The notes beneath the pieces were generated by a model. The model did not search any database and was not told the origin of the DNA. It saw only the letters and a program-made list of their open reading frames with translations. A stretch of 64,000 nt of DNA, from assembly GCF_902635505.1 (NCBI RefSeq), contig NC_045428.1:67217141-67281140 (forward strand). The letters are read 5' to 3'. Shown here piece by piece: positions 57,981-64,000 of the stretch (position 1 is the first letter of the stretch; the number at the start of each line of letters is the position of its first letter). The translations under genes were made by a program, and so were the position numbers. The stretch is from Sarcophilus harrisii (Eukaryota; Chordata; Mammalia; Dasyuromorphia; Dasyuridae).

Positions 57981-58670
57981 CTTTTTTTAGAATATATTTA
58001 CATATACAAATGTAGATAAATACGTACACATAGACCAACACATATCTCCCTTTCATCTCTCCCCACCACCCAATAAAACTACAATTAAGAAAAAAATATA
58101 TTTATGTATACATATGTAGATATATACACACACATACACTCATACAATACTCCACATACACATGTCTAAAGTGCTTTTTATAAAACATCAAGTGCTAGTT
58201 AATTTATTTCATTTCTATTATTAATGTCTTCAAGTGAACACAGTTCATTTCCTTATATTCAGATGGGAGTAAAAGAGAAAAGGGGAAAAGTTGCCAGGAC
58301 TGCCTTGGGAAGACATGTCCAGTGTCCTTCATTATTCCTGCATCCTCTGATTAGTTAAACCAATCAGTCAGGTCTTGAGTATCAAACAGTTAATACTACT
58401 GCTATCTAACCTGAGATTGACTGACAGCTCGGCTAGCCCATGAATGAGATTGATTTGACTCTTTGTGCTTTTGTTAGTGTCTCATCACCATAAAATCCAT
58501 ACGTGTGGCCATGAAATAAGTGGTAATCCATTCATGTATTTTATAAACTGGTAAAAATGGAACATGATAAATATTATACAGAGAACAAAGCATATTACTA
58601 TTTAGCAATCATATATTACATAGAATAAAGAAGCATTGTAGAATGATGAATAAGATTATTGGGCATTTCA
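57981..58670. other. No gene recognised; possible single-copy island
   Basis: A TATATACACACA-type tract at about 57995-58165 is followed by single-copy-looking sequence (58260-58560) with no repeat recognised. Confidence 0.4.
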
Positions 58671-58675
58671 TTTAG

Positions 58676-58800
58676 ATAACTAACATTTATTAACCACCTA
58701 CTATGTGCCAAGTACTGTACTAAGCACTGGGGATAAAGGAAAGGCAAAAAGCATTTCCTACTGTCAGGGAATTCACAGTCTAATAGAACAACCTGACAGG
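58676..58800 (+). repeat. Old dispersed repeat fragment
   Basis: The phrases 'aacatttattaaccacctac', 'tatgtgccaagtactgtact', 'aagcactggggataaaggaa'. Confidence 0.6.
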
Positions 58801-58914
58801 AGAAAAATAATTTAGCCTTTTGAAGGTAATTTTCTCAGACTATAAAATTTAGGGCTAATATTACATAATGGAACATAGACCATAGCTCATAGCTATAGAT
58901 ATAAAACTCATACT

Positions 58915-59015
58915 AAAGATATAAACCATCTGGTCTGTCCCTCTCATTTTACAGATGAAGAAACTGACATCCAGAAAGGTTAAATCACTTGCCCAAGATT
59001 ACCATTATTAAATTT
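58915..59015 (+). mobile_element. MIR-family SINE fragment
   Basis: The phrases 'tctcattttacagatgaaga' and 'taaatcacttgcccaagatt'. Confidence 0.5.
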
Positions 59016-59024
59016 TAGATTTGG

Positions 59025-59460
59025 GAATTTTAGACTTGGAAGATTAGTATTCAAAATCCATCTATGACACTGTGTGATCTTGGGCCAGTCATTTAACCTC
59101 TGAGTGATAGTTATCGGAAAGATGGGAATGATCACCTTACCTCATTTTTATGGCAGCTTTTTGTATATTTTTATTATGAATTTTTCAGCCTGAAATGACC
59201 AGACAACTCATGGAATGATATTTCTTTTTGGCTTCACAAATTCAACAAAATGAACTCTGTTCTTTTCTCTGTTTCCTCTAAGTCAACCTGTGGACTATCT
59301 TTCCATTTAGTTATAACTTTTTTCTTTCTTTTGATTTTGATTACAATAGGAATTTCACAATTGACGTGATTCAGCATAGTGCTGTGAAGATCAGATGAGA
59401 TAACATTTGTAAAAGTGCCTTACTAATGTTAAGTACTTTATAAATGTTAGTTGTTCCTCT
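59025..59460 (+). mobile_element. Therian CORE-SINE split by unidentified insert
   Basis: The head and core (59025-59150; 'tgtgatcttgggccagtcat') and the tail (59365-59460; 'gctgtgaagatcagatgaga', 'actttataaatgttagttgt') appear to belong to one SINE. The sequence between them is unassigned. Confidence 0.4.
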
Positions 59461-61350
59461 CTGGAGTTAAGCTGTATATTGGTGGAAGAAGTTCTCACAT
59501 TGATGGAATCACAAGTTTTTAATACATGGCTATTTTACATACAAAACTATGTTACTCTTATCTAGTTATGTTAAATATGTACCTACAATTATAATGCAGT
59601 AAAGTGATAACAGTATTTATCTAACTATATGACTCTATTAAATATATAGCAAAGTCATACTAAAGGAAAGAAAAAATAGTTTAAAATATAGCAAGAGAGC
59701 TTTCCTTTAGGGGAGAGAATACTTTGACTGCACTAATAGAATGCCCAGAGGACAAAGCAAATTAATAAGTAAAGAACCAACTATATAGGCAGGACCCATC
59801 AAGGAAATAGCTCCAACCATTAGCAAGTATGAACTGGCCAAGTTAATCCTTTAACAATCCAGTAATATAAGTTTTTGAAGGTCAATACTGGATAAACCTC
59901 ATTTGTAAGGCAAATTTTCTTACATAATGTATTAAATAATTACAATAATTAAAAACTGGACACTATAATTTTTCTTAGAAATGACAGATTATGTATGGCC
60001 CTTCCTTTCAAGGCACACCAATTCCAGGTTGTATTACAATGAATGGTTTGTAATGGAGATTTTGAGAAGATTGTATTTAAAGGTGTCTGAGATTGCTTAA
60101 TGGGACACTGGACTAGTTGTATAAACCTATATGGTCTCATGTTTTTCTATTTGTACAACTTAATTAACCTGATCCCAGGCTACCTTATTGCTGTGTAAAG
60201 AACCGTTTTAAAAGTGGATTACCCTTCTTTCAAAAAAAGAAAACCCTATGGCAATTCTTTACTCTTTTCCTTTGTTTATTAAACCTTGCACAGTCATTTA
60301 AAGAAAGCTTTAAAGAATTATTACTATATCCTCTTTGAGGCTTTCTTTTTCAGAGAGTTCAGCAGAAAATATTTGAGTGTAGATTCATTCATAAGCTTTG
60401 GGTGTGTTTAACACATTCTGTCACACCTTACTTCCTTCCACCCCCACACTGCACATCTCTTCACCATCATACACTCACCAGGGAGTGGTGCTCCATCTTA
60501 CTTACACAAGATACCTTTAAACTTTTTTTTTTCAAATTGCCCCTTTAATAAATACACTTTTTTCAGGAATTTGCTTGAGTAAGATTTTATATTTAAGGGG
60601 TTGAAATTGCATTCCATTGTAGGACTAAGAAATCTACTCCAACAAAACCCTGCTAATATCTGTATGCCAAGAATTTCATTAAATATAAATGTTTCTTATC
60701 ACTGTAGGACAAAGCATTTGGGAAAGTTACCAATCCCAGTGACTGGTTCCCTAAATCCGAACAGTTGAATAAGTATCAGGTGGAAGGTTGTAAGCCAAAA
60801 GATTCTGACTGAGTCATATAGGGAGGCCCTAGGATATTCCTGCATTTCCTCTTAGAGTGTTAAGTGAAGCAATCAAAGAAGGAAAAGAAAATTTAGACAT
60901 GAGAATAAGAGTTGAGGAATAGTAAAGAGGCGTCCTAATGGAACACAGGCTGTCTGAATCATGAATGTGTCAACCACAGCAGAAAAGTCTATCATTTCAC
61001 TAAGATTTCCTTTTATGAAGCGATAGTATTGGAGTTTTGCCCATAAATGACTCCTTCCAAACTTTAGGGATGTGATTTCATCATTTATGGGTCTCTTTCT
61101 CCTTACACTGTAGTTTGATGTTTTAATAAGTTTCCGTGGCAAGGAAAAAAAAAAAACTCCCAAACCAAAACAAAAAAGAAAACAAACCATCATCTGGTGG
61201 GTGCTATTATGGCAATGAACCTCACTGAACTTAGAAGGATTGACCCTTGGATCATAGAAGGATAAGATGCCAGCTGGCTCATCCTCAAGATTTTTCAACT
61301 GGGTAGTACCGGTCAGAGCTTGAGCTTCAGAATTCAGTCATGTCTTTGAG
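59461..61350. other. No gene recognised
   Basis: AT-rich unassigned sequence. It contains one copy of the 75-bp direct repeat noted at 60751-60826. A 141-codon reverse frame at 60873-61298 spans an A-rich run and looks like chance. Confidence 0.5.
60751..60826 (+). repeat. Direct repeat, copy 1
   Basis: It shares 'gaacagttgaat.agta.cag' and 'ttgtaagccaaaagattct' with 61732-61809. After GAGTC it continues ATATAGGGAGG. Confidence 0.85.
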
Positions 61351-61354
61351 ATAG

Positions 61355-61465
61355 TCAGTCAACAAGCATTTATTAAGCAGCTATTGTGTGTCAGGCACCA
61401 TGCTAAGCACTAGGGGCTTCAAAGAAAAACAAAAGATTTTCTCAAAGAGCTCAAAATCTAATGGG
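61355..61465 (+). repeat. Old dispersed repeat fragment
   Basis: The phrases 'caacaagcatttattaagca', 'gtgtcaggcaccatgctaag', 'gagctcaaaatctaatggga'. Confidence 0.65.
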
Positions 61466-62139
61466 AGAATCAGGATCTCAATGAGTGTCAGGTTAGAACA
61501 AAAAAGGGAATTGACCTTGCTTTAGATGTTTTTAATAATGCAAAGTGAAAATGGAAAATATAATAATCCCTCCACCACTCCTCCCTAGTTCATTATTTAA
61601 AAAACTTAATATTTATTTAGAGAAGCAATGAGGCAAACTAGATTATAAACCAGCAAAACTTTAGTTTTAGCCACACACATGTGTGTGATCCTGGAAAACT
61701 AATTTAGCCTCTTAGTTTTAGGACTATCTCCTTAAATCTGAACAGTTGAATCAGTAACAGGAGGACAGTTGTAAGCCAAAAGATTCTGATTGAGTCCTCC
61801 CTATATGACAGAGTGTCAAACACATAACCAATAAGCAATATGGGGCTTAAAACATTTCCAGATGTTCCTGGAATCAGATTAAAATTTTATTTAGAAAGTA
61901 TTTAGAAAGTAATAAATAAAACCACAACAAAACAGATTATATTGTATTTTAAAACTAAACCAACATGCAGGCTACAGGGATCCTAATATGTGGTTTAATG
62001 GTTACTATTTCTATTTGCGTTTGACCAGTGGTCAAACCACTGTTTAGGTCATTTGCTAAGACTATAAGATAAAGAGAAGGTGATATGCTACACTGGTAGA
62101 GGAAGATTCCTGCTCTAACCAAATCACAAGTCAAGTCTC
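61466..62139. other. No gene recognised; second copy of a direct repeat
   Basis: The interval 61732-61809 is the second copy of the repeat at 60751. After GAGTC it continues CTCCCTATATGAC, which is the first copy's ending in reverse complement. A short palindrome GTTTGACCA-g-TGGTCAAAC lies at 62019-62037. Confidence 0.6.
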
Positions 62140-62144
62140 TTTTC

Positions 62145-62300
62145 CTAATATCTGTTTATTGAAGAGGCACCATAAGGAAGTAGATAGAGTTCTGGCCTGG
62201 GAACCAGGAAAACTTGGCTTTACATTCTGGGCTGACTTATAATTTCAGTGTGACCCTGTACAAATTCAGCTAGATCTCAGTGGCCTGAGCAACGTTCTAA
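62145..62300 (+). mobile_element. Therian CORE-SINE
   Basis: The phrases 'gtagatagagttctggcctg', 'gaaccaggaaaacttggctt' and 'tgtgaccctgtacaaattca'. Confidence 0.5.
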
Positions 62301-62339
62301 GACCGAGTTGAAAACAAGGTAGGGATCCACACTAGTAGA

Positions 62340-63320
62340 GAGAAGTTTTTTATCTTGGAATTTATTTTCCTCAGGGAACTTTTTGTATCTTCTTTCTCAT
62401 TTGACCAATTTTACTTTTTAAGGTATTCTTTTCCTCATTAGTTTTTTTTGTATTCCTTTTGTACCACTCTCATTTCTCTTCTCATTTTTCCCTTTATTTC
62501 TCTTACTTGATTTTCAAAATCCCTTTTGAGCTCTTCCATTTAGGAGTTTTGACTTTGTTATCTTTTTCTGAGTGTGTGTTTTGATCTTCCTTGTCACTCC
62601 CATAGTAATATTTTATGGTCAGAATCTTTTTCTGTTGTCACTCAGTACCCCACCCTATTACTGGACTTTTAATTCTTTGCTAAAATAGGGTCTCTGTGAT
62701 CAGGATGGAGCATGTAATGTCCCAAGCTTCAAGAGTTTTGTGCAACTGTTTTCAGGGATCCTTCTAGAGAGCTGACCACAGTCCCTCTTTTCTACCCTGA
62801 ACTGTGAGAAGGGTCCCTGCTCCATTGTAGCTGTAAGTTCTAGTCTGCTAAAGTAGCAGAGACCTTCCTTAGTGCTAGTAGAGACCTCTGGTGAGCTGAG
62901 GCCTCCAGAACTGCTGCTGCCACTGCTATCACCTGCTCCTGGTTTCCCAAGGCCATCTCACCCTAGGGAGACAAACCTTTCCTGTTGACCTTCCAAGTCA
63001 TCTTTGGTGTCTCTGGGCTGAAAGATCTGGAAACTGCTAGTGCCGATTCAGAGACCCCAACACCTGGTGCCCAGGCTGGAGCTGGAGCTGTGCTGGCAGA
63101 GCCTGCTCTAAGATTGTGCTAGATTCCCATCCTGGTAAAATAGACCTTTCCTGCTGACCTTCCATGTTGTCTTTGGCTTGAAAATTGTTCCAATCCATCT
63201 TGTTATGAATTCTGATGCTCAAAATTGGCTTAGAGTCATTATTTAAAGGAATTTGGAGGATTTGGGGGGAGAGCTTAGGTGAATCCCTGCCTTTACTTTG
63301 CCATCTCGGCTTTACTTCCC
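62340..63320 (-). mobile_element. L1 5' leader and ORF1 start, inverted
   Basis: On the minus strand the segment begins at about 63320 with 'aagccgagatggcaaagtaa' and 'ggattcacctaagctctccc', the marsupial L1 5' end as I remember it. It runs through a leader into ORF1-like sequence rich in Lys/Glu (for example the coding phrase for ELKRDFENQVREIKGK near 62500-62545). It ends near 62340. It lies head to head with ORF2 sequence on the other strand. Confidence 0.65.
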
Positions 63321-63324
63321 AATA

Positions 63325-64000
63325 TATAAATATTTACAAAAATATAAATTACCTAGATTAACAAAAAAATAATACTTAAATAAAGCACATTTTTTAGAAA
63401 AAGATATGGAACAAGCCATCAATGAGCTCCCTAAGGAAAAAAAAAAACCTTTGGGATCAGATAGACTCATGAGTGAATATTACCAAATATTTAAAGGACA
63501 ATTAATTTAAATATTATATAAAAAATTGGAAAATAGAGAGGTGCTATCAAATTCCAAACAAAAACAGAGAAAGAAAACTATACACCAATTTCTTTAATGT
63601 ATATTGATGCAAAATTTTTAAACAAAATACTTGCCAGGAGATTAAATCAATATATCATAGAGATCATATAATATGACTATATGGCATTTATACCAGAATA
63701 TAAGATTGACTTAATATTAGGAAAATTATCAGCATAATTTACCATATCAATAACAAAAATCACAAAAGTCATATGATTATATCAGTAGATGTGACAAAAG
63801 CTTTTGACAAAATATAACAATCATTCTTATTTTAAAAAATTGAAAACAAAATCATAAATGGAATCTCCTCAAAATCACAAGTAGTATTTATTTAAAATTA
63901 TCAGCAAGTATTATCTCTAATGGGGATAGCTATAATCTTTCCCAGCAAGATTAGGTGTGAATCAAGGATATCCATTATCACCAGTATTATTTAATATCAT
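63325..64000 (+). pseudogene. L1 ORF2 reverse-transcriptase region, decayed, cut by window end
   Basis: The plus strand encodes L1 reverse-transcriptase landmarks: MEQAINELPKEKKPLGSDRL near 63410-63465, [11 protein letters not shown] at about 63778-63810 (the first catalytic Asp block), and GVNQGYPLSPVLFNII at the window end. Several stops and shifts separate them, so it is not functional. It starts almost exactly where the inverted L1 5' segment ends. The element continues beyond the window. Confidence 0.85.

Noticed and set aside
60873-61298. 141-codon reverse frame with a hydrophobic stretch
   Set aside because: It crosses an A-rich run, has no recognisable domain or exon signals, and lies in AT-rich unassigned sequence, so chance is the simplest reading.
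62019-62037. Palindrome GTTTGACCA-g-TGGTCAAAC as a nuclear-receptor-like site
   Set aside because: TGACC half-sites occur by chance at this frequency and nothing around it suggests a promoter.

Overview
The window looks like non-coding DNA from a marsupial nuclear genome. Four things point that way: many copies of the tRNA-derived marsupial SINE whose tail resembles an RTE/BovB LINE end (MAR1 type), related SINEs ending in poly(A), L1 elements with the marsupial-type 5' leader and 3' UTR, and old L2 and L3/CR1 debris. I found no multi-exon host gene, tRNA, rRNA or CRISPR array. An Australian marsupial is possible from the SINE types, but I cannot fix the species by eye. Family names come from memory of consensus sequences, not from a search.

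The one gene-like object is on the minus strand at 6465-8839. It is an intronless, 5'-truncated retrocopy of ZC3H18 (NHN1), a nuclear CCCH zinc-finger protein of RNA metabolism. It has an uninterrupted 722-codon reading frame that starts after the lost zinc finger. Directly upstream, in the same direction, are a short leader, a tRNA-Lys-type primer-binding site and an LTR (8941-10271) with its own TATA box. A second LTR of the same family, in the opposite direction and with a clean 6-bp target duplication, sits inside the first. This LTR-leader-ZC3H18 unit is the most interesting feature of the window.

Layout. 1-1.5 kb: a solo LTR and an inverted pair of SINE copies. 1.5-6.0 kb: mostly unassigned, with one possible LTR. 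6.0-10.3 kb: L3 fragment, ZC3H18 retrocopy and nested LTRs. 10.3-24 kb: a solo LTR, SINEs, DNA-transposon relics and two long purine-rich simple repeats. 24.9-25.8 kb: a 5'-truncated L1 with a perfect target duplication. 26-42 kb: SINEs, L2 fragments and reverse-strand L1 fragments. 42.5-44.3 kb: an L2 split by an endogenous-retrovirus piece flanked by unusually long direct repeats. 45-46 kb: an old dispersed repeat split by a solo LTR. 47-49 kb: DNA-transposon relic and a short L1 with an 18-bp target duplication. 50-62 kb: SINEs, microsatellites and low-information sequence. 62.3-64 kb: an L1 with its 5' part inverted against its ORF2 part, running off the window end.

Apart from the ZC3H18 copy, no genes here work together. 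The rest is a layered record of transposition.
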